From Janthinobacterium sp. (lineage in GTDB: Bacteria > Pseudomonadota > Gammaproteobacteria > Burkholderiales > Burkholderiaceae_D), in the NCBI GenBank assembly GCA_003133225.1, contig PKWL01000041.1, positions 186,151 through 250,150 on the forward strand: DNA of 64,000 nucleotides, read 5' to 3'. Both the position numbers and the translations under genes were made by a program. How positions within the stretch are numbered: the stretch's first letter is position 1; every line of letters begins with the position of its first letter. Below the pieces are notes generated by a model. That model did not search any database. It saw only the letters and a program-made list of their open reading frames with translations, and was not told the DNA's origin. Shown here piece after piece: positions 17,131 through 25,148 of this stretch.

Positions 17131-17206
17131 TCCCTGATAGCTCAGTTGGTAGAGCGACGGACTGTTAATCCGCAGGTCCCAGGTTCGAGTCCTGGTCGGG
17201 GAGCCA
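17131..17206 (+). tRNA. tRNA-Asn (anticodon GUU)
   Basis: The 76-nt sequence folds as a cloverleaf: acceptor strands TCCCTGA/TCGGGGA (one G-T pair), D-loop AGCTCAGTTGGTAGAGC, anticodon loop CTGTTAA giving GTT, T-arm with GGTTCGAGTCC, and encoded CCA. It is close to the E. coli tRNA-Asn. It marks the border of the accessory stretch. Confidence 0.97.
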
Positions 17207-17217
17207 GAATGCATTGC

Positions 17218-17249
17218 AAAAAGCCCAGCCTTCATCGGTTGGGCTTTTT
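17218..17249 (+). terminator. Intrinsic terminator after tRNA-Asn
   Basis: A 13-bp stem (AAAAAGCCCAGCC/GGTTGGGCTTTTT, one G-T pair) with a short loop ends in a run of five T. This is a typical Rho-independent terminator. Confidence 0.9.
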
Positions 17250-17854
17250 GCTTTCCGGCTCTGTATCGGGTCGGCGCTCTGCTGGTCTGCGTAACTGTCC
17301 TTCTGCTTCTAACCCAGGGCCTTCCCTCATCATTCCGACAAAGAGCGTTCCTGCAAGTCATGCGCGGTTATCCTCGCTGTAGCCCACCTTCCGCAATCAT
17401 TCAATTTTTTCCTCCAGCTGCAGAAAAGTTTGCTGTGCAGAGATGGAAATTTGTTGCTCCTTTCCAGCATTGCCGACGCGGTTGCGTTGGTGCCTCCCGA
17501 GCGTCATCGCATTGAGCCGCTTGGGGGCAGGCAAACGGGGAGGCAGTCGATATTCGCGCTATAAATTAGTCGCTTACGATGTAGCCGGAGTCTTTCGCCG
17601 GAGGTTTGTTGCGTATAAAAATTATTTACATATTGTCCACATGAATTTAATTACATCGGTCACAATAATTTCCTCAAAGTAATTTAGTTGTAACTCCGAT
17701 ATCCGGCGCTAGTCGTTTGGCCGGTTGTTGGATATTTATAGGCCCACTAAACGTGGTAGCCGCATATGAATACCAGCCTGCAACACCCAATTAAGTAATT
17801 ACTGCGAATCGCATCCCAGTCCAATATACCGTGCTAATTTTTTGGAGCCCCATA
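17250..17854. other. Gene-free, AT-richer stretch
   Basis: No supported gene. The second half (about 17560-17850) is clearly richer in A+T than the rest of the window, as are the two lipoprotein genes after it. It probably holds the promoter of the lipoprotein pair, but no box pair stands out. Confidence 0.5.
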
Positions 17855-18430
17855 ATGAAAATTAAATATTTCGTCGTTACCGCAGCTATGGTATTGCTTT
17901 TGTCGGGATGCGCCACCTTTTTGGCGCCATTGAATTTTTCTGTTCCAAATGTGGGCCTCTCACAGAAAAAAATAGATGCTGATATGAAGTCTTTGATTGT
18001 AACTATTGCCCGCCCCGATGAAAAAACCGGAGACATTCCTGCTGCTATTGCCGTAACGTTTCCACAACTGTGGCAGACAGCTTTGACTGAGTCTATAAAT
18101 AGAATGGCGATTTTTCAAGATGACGCAACAAAAAAAATAAACTTATCAGTAAAAATTCTAAAACTCGAGGTGCCAACTGCCGGAGCGTCGATGACGACGG
18201 ACGTGGCCGCGCGGTATGAAATCATGGATCGAAAAACGGGCGATATGATTTTCGCTCAAGATATTTCATCTTCCGGCGTGGTTCCTTTCGATTATGCCTT
18301 TAAAGGCTTAGTTCGCGCCCGTGAATCAATTAACCGCGCAATTCAAAACAACATCACACAATTTCTTCAGGCATTAGAAATGGTTGATGTCCAAAAACCC
18401 ATGTTTCCTGCCAAAGTTGCCGCAAAATGA
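17855..18430 (+). CDS. Putative lipoprotein of unknown function
   Basis: The start is ATG 17855 (the track begins 24 bases earlier), with a GGAG ribosome site nine bases before it; this gives 191 residues. Residues 1-20 form a signal peptide ending in the lipobox LSGC, so the protein is probably lipid-anchored in the envelope. The remainder is soluble with alternating strands and helices (VTFPQLWQTALTESINRM; FDYAFKGLVRARESINRAI) and I do not recognise the family. A+T content and use of AAA/AAT/ATA codons are higher than in neighbouring core genes, hinting at transfer. It overlaps the next lipoprotein gene by four bases. Confidence 0.75.
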   Translation: MKIKYFVVTAAMVLLLSGCATFLAPLNFSVPNVGLSQKKIDADMKSLIVTIARPDEKTGDIPAAIAVTFPQLWQTALTESINRMAIFQDDATKKINLSVKILKLEVPTAGASMTTDVAARYEIMDRKTGDMIFAQDISSSGVVPFDYAFKGLVRARESINRAIQNNITQFLQALEMVDVQKPMFPAKVAAK

Positions 18431-18846
18431 AATCGTTCATGGTTGGTTTTGCCACATTACTTCTTGTTGGGTGCGCGTCCGAGATCTCTCCCAAAACTTA
18501 TTCCGTCGGATCTGTAGGGCAGGTTAACCGAACCGTATCAGCCACGGTAATAAGTGCGCGGCAAGTTGATGTAGCTGGAACCACTGGTGTGGGTGGCAGC
18601 GCCGGAACGGCAGTTGGTGCTGTTATAGGATCAGGCGCTGGGGGAAATAGCTCGCGAAGTAATATCGTTGGCGCAATTGGTGGTGCCGTTATAGGTGGCC
18701 TCGCCGGGGCCGCAGTTCAAGCTAACGCGACAAAACAGAAAGGAATCGAATATGTAGTCGAGACTGAGAATGGGAATCTCATGACGATGGTTCAAGGAAC
18801 AGATACGGTATTTGCGATAGGGCAGAAAATTCGAGGGTGTATTTAA
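18427..18846 (+). pseudogene. SlyB-like glycine-zipper lipoprotein cut by an IS
   Basis: The product has a signal peptide with lipobox LVGC, then a glycine-zipper 2TM region (TAVGAVIGSGAGG; VGAIGGAVIGGLAGAAV) and the start of the SlyB/17-kDa-antigen C-terminal beta domain. The frame runs into an IS256-family element after IGQKI and ends four codons later (RGCI). Joining the sequence across the element restores LVLYGSPSRLISDPR and a stop, giving a 150-residue intact protein with the normal SlyB-type ending. The present 139-residue product thus lacks its last 15 residues and may or may not be functional. ATG overlaps the stop of the upstream lipoprotein gene (ATGA). Confidence 0.9.
18825..18832 (+). 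repeat. Left target-site duplication of the IS
   Basis: GAAAATTC immediately precedes the IS left end and is repeated at 20183-20190. Eight bases is the usual duplication length for IS256-family elements. Confidence 0.93.
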
Positions 18847-20182
18847 TTTTGTGTAAATGGTCATTTGGCAGGACACTGCCACCATAGAGGAAAAAATGAC
18901 CTACGTGAAACGTACCAAACGGGCCAAGCCCGATCCTGAGCTGGTCAAGCTGGCTGACAGCCTTCTTGCCAACTACAAGAAACCTGAAGACCTGATTGGC
19001 GAAAATGGCTTGCTCAAGCAGCTCACCAAGATGCTGGTTGAGCGCGCCTTGGAGGTCGAGATGACCGACCACCTCGGCCACGGCAAGAGTGGCGAGGTCA
19101 TCAACGACACAGCCAACACCCGCAACGGGCACAGCGCAAAAACGCTCAAAGGCGACTTCGGCGCACTCCCTCTCGACATTCCGCGCGACCGCCAGAGTTC
19201 GTTTGAACCTCAAATCGTTGGCAAGCATCAGACCCGCTGGACCGGCTTCGACGACAAAATCATTTCGCTGTATGCCCGCGGCTTGACGGTCAGGGAGATC
19301 CAGAGCCATCTGGAGGAGATATACGGCGCCGAGGTGTCACCAAGCCTCATCTCGGCCGTCACCGACGCTGTGAGCGATGATGTGAAGGTTTGGCAAGCCC
19401 GGCCACTCGATGCGCTCTATCCGATTCTGTATCTCGACTGTATTCACGTCAAAGTGCGCGACACCGGTGCCGTGCGCAACAAGGCCGTCTACCTGGCCAT
19501 CGGCGTGAACATGGAAGGCCACAAGGAAGTGCTGGGCCTGTGGATCGCTCAGACCGAAGGCGCCAAGTTCTGGCTGCAGGTGGTCACCGAACTAAAAAAT
19601 CGCGGCGTACAAGACATCTTCATCGCCTGCGTTGACGGCCTGAAAGGCTTCCCCGATGCGATCGAAGCGGTCTATCCGAAAGCGGCCGTCCAGCTGTGCA
19701 TTGTCCACATGGTGCGCAACAGCATGAACTTCGTTCCGTGGAAAGTGCAGAAGGAAGTGGCCGCCGATCTGAAGTGCGTCTATAGCGCGGCGACCGTCGA
19801 TGAGGCCGAACTCATGCTCACGCAATTCGAGGTCAAATGGGACAAGGACTACCAGTCAATCGGCCTATCCTGGCGGCGCAACTGGGCGCGCATCACGCCG
19901 TTCTTCGACTATCCACCGGAAATCCGAAAAGTCATTTACACCACGAATGCCATCGAATCGATTAATATGAGCCTGCGAAAAATCATCAAAACTCGCAGTT
20001 CATTTCCAACCGATGAGGCCGTCAGTAAGCTGTTTTACCTGGCGCTCAATAACATCAGCAAGAAATGGACGATGCCGCTAAGGGATTGGAAAGGGGCGCT
20101 CAACCGCTTCACTATCCAGTTCGAAGAACGGATGTCGCTCGCTTAAACGAAACGCCATTTACACAAAATCCCGCACACCCCC
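18833..20182 (+). mobile_element. IS256-family insertion sequence (1350 bp)
   Basis: The element is bounded by 28-bp imperfect inverted repeats (18833-18860 and 20155-20182; 22 of 28 positions match, outer GRGGGTGT and inner ATTTTGTGTAAATGG conserved) and by the 8-bp duplication GAAAATTC. It carries one intact transposase gene. Length, ends, duplication length and transposase all agree with the IS256 family. It interrupts the SlyB-like gene. The clean duplication and intact gene point to a recent insertion. Confidence 0.95.
18896..20146 (+). CDS. IS256-family transposase
   Basis: The start ATG 18896 follows GAGGAAAAA and matches the usual N terminus of this family (the track begins 39 bases earlier inside the IS end). 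The 416-residue Mutator-type transposase shows the DDE residues in context: LDCIHVKV (first Asp), ACVDGLKGFPDAI (second Asp) and TTNAIESINMSLRK (Glu). It performs copy-out transposition of its own element. No frameshift or stop is present, so it is probably active. Confidence 0.95.
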   Translation: MTYVKRTKRAKPDPELVKLADSLLANYKKPEDLIGENGLLKQLTKMLVERALEVEMTDHLGHGKSGEVINDTANTRNGHSAKTLKGDFGALPLDIPRDRQSSFEPQIVGKHQTRWTGFDDKIISLYARGLTVREIQSHLEEIYGAEVSPSLISAVTDAVSDDVKVWQARPLDALYPILYLDCIHVKVRDTGAVRNKAVYLAIGVNMEGHKEVLGLWIAQTEGAKFWLQVVTELKNRGVQDIFIACVDGLKGFPDAIEAVYPKAAVQLCIVHMVRNSMNFVPWKVQKEVAADLKCVYSAATVDEAELMLTQFEVKWDKDYQSIGLSWRRNWARITPFFDYPPEIRKVIYTTNAIESINMSLRKIIKTRSSFPTDEAVSKLFYLALNNISKKWTMPLRDWKGALNRFTIQFEERMSLA

Positions 20183-20190
20183 GAAAATTC
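20183..20190 (+). repeat. Right target-site duplication of the IS
   Basis: A second copy of GAAAATTC directly follows the right inverted repeat. Confidence 0.93.
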
Positions 20191-20237
20191 TAGTACTTTA
20201 TGGCTCTCCTTCTCGTCTTATATCTGACCCACGATAG
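20191..20237 (+). pseudogene. Displaced 3' end of the SlyB-like gene
   Basis: In the frame of the upstream gene, the codons after the duplication read LVLYGSPSRLISDPR and a TAG at 20235-20237. This is the missing C terminus of the SlyB-like protein, now separated by the IS and without a start of its own. Confidence 0.88.
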
Positions 20238-20389
20238 CAACGATGATGGGGCCACCTTTCAAACCTAGCCGTTCCAATAAGGAGTTGTTAGACTATTTTT
20301 GGATTTGATTGAAAGTCCCTCCAACGGATTGTTGCAAGAGGCTTTTTGGGGTATCCGGATTTGGCTGTGGGTGTCCACGCAGGCCGCTT

Positions 20390-20773
20390 CTAATGCAATG
20401 TTGGTTGATGCATCACTCCGAATCGCTCTGACAGCGCGGCCAGGCGCTTGTCTAGTGTCCACAGCTCTGCGCTAGGCGTGATTAGCGCTGACGCCAACAA
20501 AACCATTTCAACTAACCCGCAGCCAAGCCCATAGAGCTTTTCGCGCTCAACGAATTCCATCACCTCGGGCAAACTGGCCTGTTGTGTCTGTTGAAGTAGT
20601 CCTATGTCGTTGAGCGTCTGAACACGTGGTGCTGGCAGCGTCCCGCATGCAAGTTCAACCAAGACCATTGGATTGGTCAGCGCCAAGTCCAAATCAAGCA
20701 AGTCCACCAGAACATCATTGTGTTGTCGGAAGTGGTCAACCCACACCGATGTGTCGATTAAAACGCCCCTCAT
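20390..20773 (-). CDS. vapC: VapC-type PIN-domain toxin
   Basis: The 127-residue PIN-domain protein keeps the acidic active-site positions: D7 (LIDTSVW), E40 (LVELACG), D108 (LWTLDKRL). The third, usually Asp in GxGxVD, is Glu (E89 in GCGLVEM). VapC toxins are RNases that cut tRNA or rRNA when free of VapB. The start ATG overlaps the remnant of a vapB stop in the TGA/ATG arrangement usual for these pairs. Because vapB is decayed, the toxin may be inactive, unexpressed, or controlled by another antitoxin. Confidence 0.85.
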   Translation of the reverse strand: MRGVLIDTSVWVDHFRQHNDVLVDLLDLDLALTNPMVLVELACGTLPAPRVQTLNDIGLLQQTQQASLPEVMEFVEREKLYGLGCGLVEMVLLASALITPSAELWTLDKRLAALSERFGVMHQPTLH

Positions 20774-20930
20774 CGAGGCACATCCTGCATCTCAGGCAAC
20801 GTGCACCCAACGCGGCAAGGCGCTTGGCAGCCTGTACCTTCATTGCTTCTCTGAAGATGTCTGTCCTGTCCATAGCCGGGTCGGCCACTTCCAGGGCCTT
20901 TTTGTACTTTGCAACTGTTGCCTCTCCTAA
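20770..20930 (-). pseudogene. vapB: Decayed VapB antitoxin
   Basis: Reading toward vapC, KKALEVADPAMDRTDIFREA and VQAAKRLAALG are recognisable from VapB type 2 antitoxins, but the pieces are damaged. The N-terminal strand after the TTV-like start is shortened, four residues that relatives carry between REA and VQAAKR (TFVR) are missing in frame, and the C-terminal LPEMQDVPR with its stop is only reached in another frame. The present frame ends instead in a Cys-rich tail. The VapC-binding C terminus is thus lost. Confidence 0.65.
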
Positions 20931-21302
20931 GATGCTACCCAAATGGCTAAGTCCAATTGGGCGACGCGACGCGGCAGTGTTCCCCTCCACTTTTTATGCG
21001 CCCCGACGGAAGCGGCGCTGGCCGGTGCTCGGTCTGAACGCCCATTCCTATACATCGACCTCAAAGCAACTGATGCCGTAATCGCCCCTCAGGGAATCGT
21101 CAAGCGCGGCGCCGTCAGGTAACTCAACTGCATCGATCATTTCCTCGATGGCGGGTTGGCGCCGCTAAAGTGAAGAACCCGCGCCGGGCATCGCGTATTC
21201 TGATAAGGCGTCCAGGACATACTAAGTGTAAGATAACCTGGCTCGTATGCGGCAATTCCCCTCGGATGCGCGCCTATCCCAACCATACCAAAGGAGAAGT
21301 TT
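20931..21302. other. Gene-free stretch before the phasin gene
   Basis: No supported gene. A 30-codon minus-strand frame at 21048-21140 (MIDAVELPDG...) with a GAGGA just upstream looks like natural coding sequence but is too short to identify. The phasin promoter should lie in the last 100 bp; no clear boxes were found. Confidence 0.4.
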
Positions 21303-21857
21303 ATGTTTTCAAATCTGGAAAAATTATCATCCGCAACCAAAGCCCTTTTTGAATCCCAACTGGCAACCTTTAATACGCTGGCGAACAAAGCTGTTGAGGG
21401 TGGACAAAAGGCCATAGCGTTAAATATCTCTGCGGCCAAGGCGGCAGCAGAAGAATCCGCAGTTTCCACTCAGAAGTTATTTTCAAGCAAAGATCCCCAA
21501 GCTTTTTTCGAGCTGGCAGCGCAGCAAGCGAAGGTGAATGCGGAAAAGGCGGCCTCTTTCGGGCAGCAATTGACTGAAATCATGTCGGGTATTAACGCTG
21601 ATGTTACAAAAACCGCGGAAGCTCAAATCGCCGACGCAAAAAACAAGGTGGCTGCATTGGTTGCCGAGGTCATCAAGAATGCACCTGCCGGTTCCGAAAA
21701 TGCCGTTGCCATGCTGAAGTCAGTCATCGACAATGCAAATGCCGGTTTTGAGCAGGCAGCTAAGGTCCACAAGCAAACCGTTGATACGGTGAAAGCTCAA
21801 GTCACCAAGGTCACTGACCAGCTGGCGCAGGCGGCAAAAAAAACGACCAAGAAGTAG
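21303..21857 (+). CDS. phaP: Phasin family protein
   Basis: The 184-residue protein begins with FSNLEKLSSATKALFESQLATFN, the amphipathic start of PhaP-type phasins, followed by long Ala/Lys/Gln-rich helices and a Lys/Thr-rich tail. Phasins coat polyhydroxyalkanoate granules and control their size and number. A strong ribosome site (AAAGGAGAAGTTT) precedes the ATG, consistent with high expression. No PHA synthase gene is in the window. The Ala- and Lys-rich composition makes orthology to one phasin subtype uncertain. Confidence 0.9.
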   Translation: MFSNLEKLSSATKALFESQLATFNTLANKAVEGGQKAIALNISAAKAAAEESAVSTQKLFSSKDPQAFFELAAQQAKVNAEKAASFGQQLTEIMSGINADVTKTAEAQIADAKNKVAALVAEVIKNAPAGSENAVAMLKSVIDNANAGFEQAAKVHKQTVDTVKAQVTKVTDQLAQAAKKTTKK

Positions 21858-22176
21858 GCCGCGGCGGTTAAAACGGTCGCATCTGGTTAGTCACTTAGCC
21901 CGCGCCTGCCAGGACTGGGATGGTTGCCTTGCCACGGTCAATCCAGTCTTCGGGTCCGGCTCTGTGGCCACCGACCAAGAAAATTTGGCGCTCCATCGCA
22001 TCATGTTTGGCCGCCGCGACGCCCGTCACTTTCGTCTTATACCTGGCGTCATCGGAGACGGGTTGTGCATAATGCGATCGTGTGTGGCGTCCGTTGCCGT
22101 CGCCAAATCTGCGCGCGTAGTGGAATGCGGAGCTGCCAGGTCTGGCTTAGTTGCGCGCTGGTACGGTGTTGCTAGC
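21858..22176. other. Gene-free stretch between phasin and chaC
   Basis: No supported gene, repeat or terminator seen; the short ORFs have no ribosome site and unnatural composition. Confidence 0.4.
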
Positions 22177-22713
22177 TCAGATTTTTTTCAACGTGCTCAG
22201 GTGCTGTTCGATGGCAAACACGTGTGAATCAGTTTTGCCCAGCTCGCGCAAGGCGGCGGCCAGATTGGTGAGGTAGTCGCGATTGGGGCCGCTCGGTCCC
22301 CTCGAATTGGCGATTTGCCGCGCAATGTCCAGTTCGGAGGCGGCGCCCAGGAAGGCTGCGTTGTTCTGCTCGGCGATATAGACCAAACCTTCCGCGCTGC
22401 TGCCATCTTCAAAATTAATTTCTAACGTCAGGCGCAGGTAACCGTTCTTCTCCCGATGATCGAGGTGGTCTAACACGTCCGGCGCGATCAGATACGCCAT
22501 GCCGTCGCACACGGCGCCCGATTGCGCGATGATGGTCACGACACGGCCCGGTGCGGTTGGCGTTCCGCGGTGGTCGTGCGAGCCTTGCCAGAAACGGCGC
22601 GTCCACCCCCTAATACTGGCCGGACGGCGCAAGATGAAAGGAAAATCCGCCTTGAAAATCAGGGAGCCGTAACCGAACAGCCAGACGTGACCGACGTTGA
22701 ATTCATTTTTCAT
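22177..22713 (-). CDS. chaC: ChaC-type gamma-glutamylcyclotransferase
   Basis: The 178-residue protein has the nucleotide-binding-like YGSLIF motif (WLFGYGSLIF, about residues 11-20), GWTRRFWQGSHDHRGTP, and the catalytic glutamate region DHREKNGY. ChaC proteins cleave glutathione to 5-oxoproline and Cys-Gly in the cytosol. Length matches the bacterial family. It stands alone on the minus strand among gene-free DNA, so no operon partner helps define its role. Confidence 0.93.
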   Translation of the reverse strand: MKNEFNVGHVWLFGYGSLIFKADFPFILRRPASIRGWTRRFWQGSHDHRGTPTAPGRVVTIIAQSGAVCDGMAYLIAPDVLDHLDHREKNGYLRLTLEINFEDGSSAEGLVYIAEQNNAAFLGAASELDIARQIANSRGPSGPNRDYLTNLAAALRELGKTDSHVFAIEQHLSTLKKI

Positions 22714-23466
22714 CGGATAATCGCGATGGTGTTGGCGGACACGCTGGCGGCCCCTTAGTTTTCCACATAATTGGCGCTGCGCCTGACACTTATAAAGTGG
22801 TTGCGGCGAAGCAGACGTTTCATTGGCTCATTTGGCGCCGCGAATTGCTCAGTTTCGCAATGCGTCTAGTCCGGTCTCGTCGCGTTTTGTAGGACCGTAG
22901 CCGCAGCGATCTGACCCCCGTTGAGGGTTATATTATCGCATATCACTAGCCGCCATAAACGTAAACCGGATGCAATGTTACCGCGCGTGGCAACGTGAGC
23001 GTGCGTAGTTTTTGGGCCAATGCAGCTGCCGTATCTGCCAGAGTGCGGGACGTCCCGGCAGGGGACGGCAAAGAGTTCCTGTTTTTCTGATAAAGGGAAC
23101 TCTTAAGCAATTTGACTATAAACAAGCAAGGCTCCGAAGGTTTCCAGCGCTCGAGTAGGCAAAAGTTAGTCAGTCGCTGGCGGCCGGCGTGCAAGACGGG
23201 ATCTTCTCTTGAGGGAAAGGGCGACGAAGAGCTGACAAAGCACGTTGGATCCGGCGGGACGGCGGCCTATGATTGATTGTGTGCGGTCAGTGCCGCAGGC
23301 CGCATAAAGCTTGGCATTTGCCACAAGCGCATGCGTTGCGACAATTTGCGAGATTTCAAACACGTGATATTGTTAAGGCGCGCATAGCAAGTGCTAAATC
23401 TGCGCCGCTGATTGGGATGGCGCAACCGGGTCTGCCCTGAGAAAGATTTCCCCACTGGAGCGAGTG
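22714..23466. other. 750-bp gene-free region
   Basis: No supported gene. Minus-strand ORFs lack ribosome sites and family resemblance. A 10-bp palindrome GGGACGTCCC lies near 23050. The region separates the divergent chaC and VOC genes and should hold both promoters. Confidence 0.4.
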
Positions 23467-24015
23467 ATGGCCATCAAACAAATTCACCATGTCGCATATC
23501 GTTGTATCGACGCCAAAGAAACCGTTGAATGGTACGTCAAACACCTGGGGATGAACTTTGTGCTGGCCATCGCCGAAGACGAGGTGCCCTCGACCAAGGC
23601 GCCCGACCCGTACATGCACGTGTTTCTCGACGCCGGCCACGGCAACGTGCTGGCGTTTTTCGAGCTGCCGACCCAGGCCCCGATGCACCTCGACGAGAAC
23701 ACGCCGGCCTGGGTCCAGCACCTGGCGCTGGAAGTCGAATCGATGGATGAGTTGCTGGCGACCAAAGCCCGCCTGGAAGCGGGCGGCATCGCCGTCCTCG
23801 GTCCCGTCAATCACACTATTTTCAAATCGATCTATTTCTTTGATCCGAATGGCCACCGGCTGGAATTGGCCGTCAACACAGGCACGCCCGAGATGATGCA
23901 CCGTCTCGATGCAGTGAAGTGGGACATGCTCGAAGAATGGTCCAAGACCCGCAAGGCGCCTAAGCACGCGGCCTGGATGCATGCACCGCCATCCGAACTC
24001 GGGCCCAACCGTTGA
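23467..24015 (+). CDS. VOC-family (glyoxalase-like) protein
   Basis: The start is ATG 23467 after GGAG (the track uses the GTG in front), giving 182 residues. Two beta-alpha-beta-beta-beta units are readable: IKQIHHVAYRCIDAKETVEWYVKHLG and VQHLALEVESMDELLATK, with a closing FDPNGHRLELAV. Possible metal ligands are the His of IHHVAY, His of VQHLAL and the Glu of LELAV. VOC enzymes include lactoylglutathione lyases, ring-cleaving dioxygenases and 4-hydroxyphenylpyruvate dioxygenases. A maleylacetoacetate isomerase gene follows, so a role in aromatic-acid breakdown is possible, but the substrate is unknown. Confidence 0.85.
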   Translation: MAIKQIHHVAYRCIDAKETVEWYVKHLGMNFVLAIAEDEVPSTKAPDPYMHVFLDAGHGNVLAFFELPTQAPMHLDENTPAWVQHLALEVESMDELLATKARLEAGGIAVLGPVNHTIFKSIYFFDPNGHRLELAVNTGTPEMMHRLDAVKWDMLEEWSKTRKAPKHAAWMHAPPSELGPNR

Positions 24016-24377
24016 AACTCGCCCTCTAAAACGGTGGCAGGCGGTGAGGGAGGCAATTTTGCTTGGCCGCTACCCTAGATGCTGCCGGCGCCGCCCATTG
24101 AGCGACCTTGCCAGCAGTGGGCAACGCCAACTGGGCGCCGCCCTCTCGAAGCTATGGGCGCGAGCGCGAGCGCTACGCTGTCGGCCACGTCACGTTCGCT
24201 CGGCCGCCATGATCTTCATCTCGGGCAACGGGCAGGCAGCATATACTGCGAGGGCGCGCGGCATCCTTGGCGACCGTGCGCTCATCGACATGCCAGCTCG
24301 GGAACAGAGTCGCATGTAGAACAGCACGTTAGGCGCCATCGATCAAAGCGTCGGTCCCTACTTATGAAGGAGTGCGC
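24016..24377. other. Gene-free stretch before maiA
   Basis: No supported gene; the plus-strand ORFs here are Arg-rich readings without a ribosome site. Confidence 0.4.
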
Positions 24378-25022
24378 ATGAAGCTCTACACTTATTTTCG
24401 CAGCTCGGCCGCTTACCGCGTGCGCATCGCGCTGAACCTGAAAGGCTTAGCCTACGAGGCAATACCGGTGCACCTGCTCAAATCGGGGGGCGAGCAGTTG
24501 CAGCCGGCATATCGGGCCATTAACCCGGCGGCGCTAGTTCCCGCGCTGGACGACGACGGCGCATTGGTGACGCAGTCACTGGCAATCATCGAATACTTGG
24601 ACGAGACTCATCCGCCGGCGTCCCTGTTGCCATTAGATGCGGCCGGGCGCGCCCGGGTAAGAGCGTTGGCGCTGTCGGTGGCCTGCGACATGCACCCGCT
24701 CGGCAACCTGCGCGTGCTGCGCTATCTGGTCCACACCTTGAAATTCGGCGAGGACGCCAAGCTGGAGTGGATTTGGCACTGGCTCCAGCTTGGTTTCGCA
24801 AGCATCGAGCTGGTGCTGGCAAGCGATGCGCGCACGGGCCGCTTCTGCCACGGCGACACGCCGAGCATGGCCGATTGCTGCCTGGTGCCGCAAGTGTTCA
24901 ACGGCTTGCGCGTTGCGCTCGACATGACGCCTTATCCAACCATCATGCGCATTCACGCTGCGTGCGGCGAACTGCCGGCGTTCGTCGGCGCGCATCCGGC
25001 GCAGCAGCCGGACGCGGAGTAG
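24378..25022 (+). CDS. maiA: Maleylacetoacetate isomerase (zeta-class GST)
   Basis: The start is ATG 24378, with GAAGGAG six bases before; the track begins at an upstream GTG. The 214-residue protein has the zeta GST thioredoxin-like N terminus (MKLYTYFRSSAAYRVRIALNLKGL), where the usual SSCSAWR active-site motif is SSAAYR, so the first conserved Ser is kept and the Cys is not. The C-terminal helical domain includes FCHGDTPSMADCCLVPQVFNG. The enzyme isomerises maleylacetoacetate to fumarylacetoacetate in tyrosine/homogentisate breakdown, using glutathione. Other pathway genes are not in the window. Confidence 0.9.
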   Translation: MKLYTYFRSSAAYRVRIALNLKGLAYEAIPVHLLKSGGEQLQPAYRAINPAALVPALDDDGALVTQSLAIIEYLDETHPPASLLPLDAAGRARVRALALSVACDMHPLGNLRVLRYLVHTLKFGEDAKLEWIWHWLQLGFASIELVLASDARTGRFCHGDTPSMADCCLVPQVFNGLRVALDMTPYPTIMRIHAACGELPAFVGAHPAQQPDAE

Positions 25023-25148
25023 GCGCTCCTTGGCACGCGCCCAGCGGCACCGGATGGGTGCCTTATGGCAAAAATTCAAGCAAGCTCACCCATGGGCTTG
25101 CCTCAAACAAAGTGCATTAAAATTGGCTTTTTTCCCTAATCGATTTCG

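Noticed and set aside
16915-17361. 148-codon minus-strand ORF over tRNA-Asn
   Set aside because: It is antisense to the tRNA (TRTWDLRINSPSLYQLSY is the reverse reading of the tRNA), a common false annotation.
21048-21140. 30-codon minus-strand frame (MIDAVELPDG)
   Set aside because: It looks coding-like but is too short and unidentified to list as a gene.
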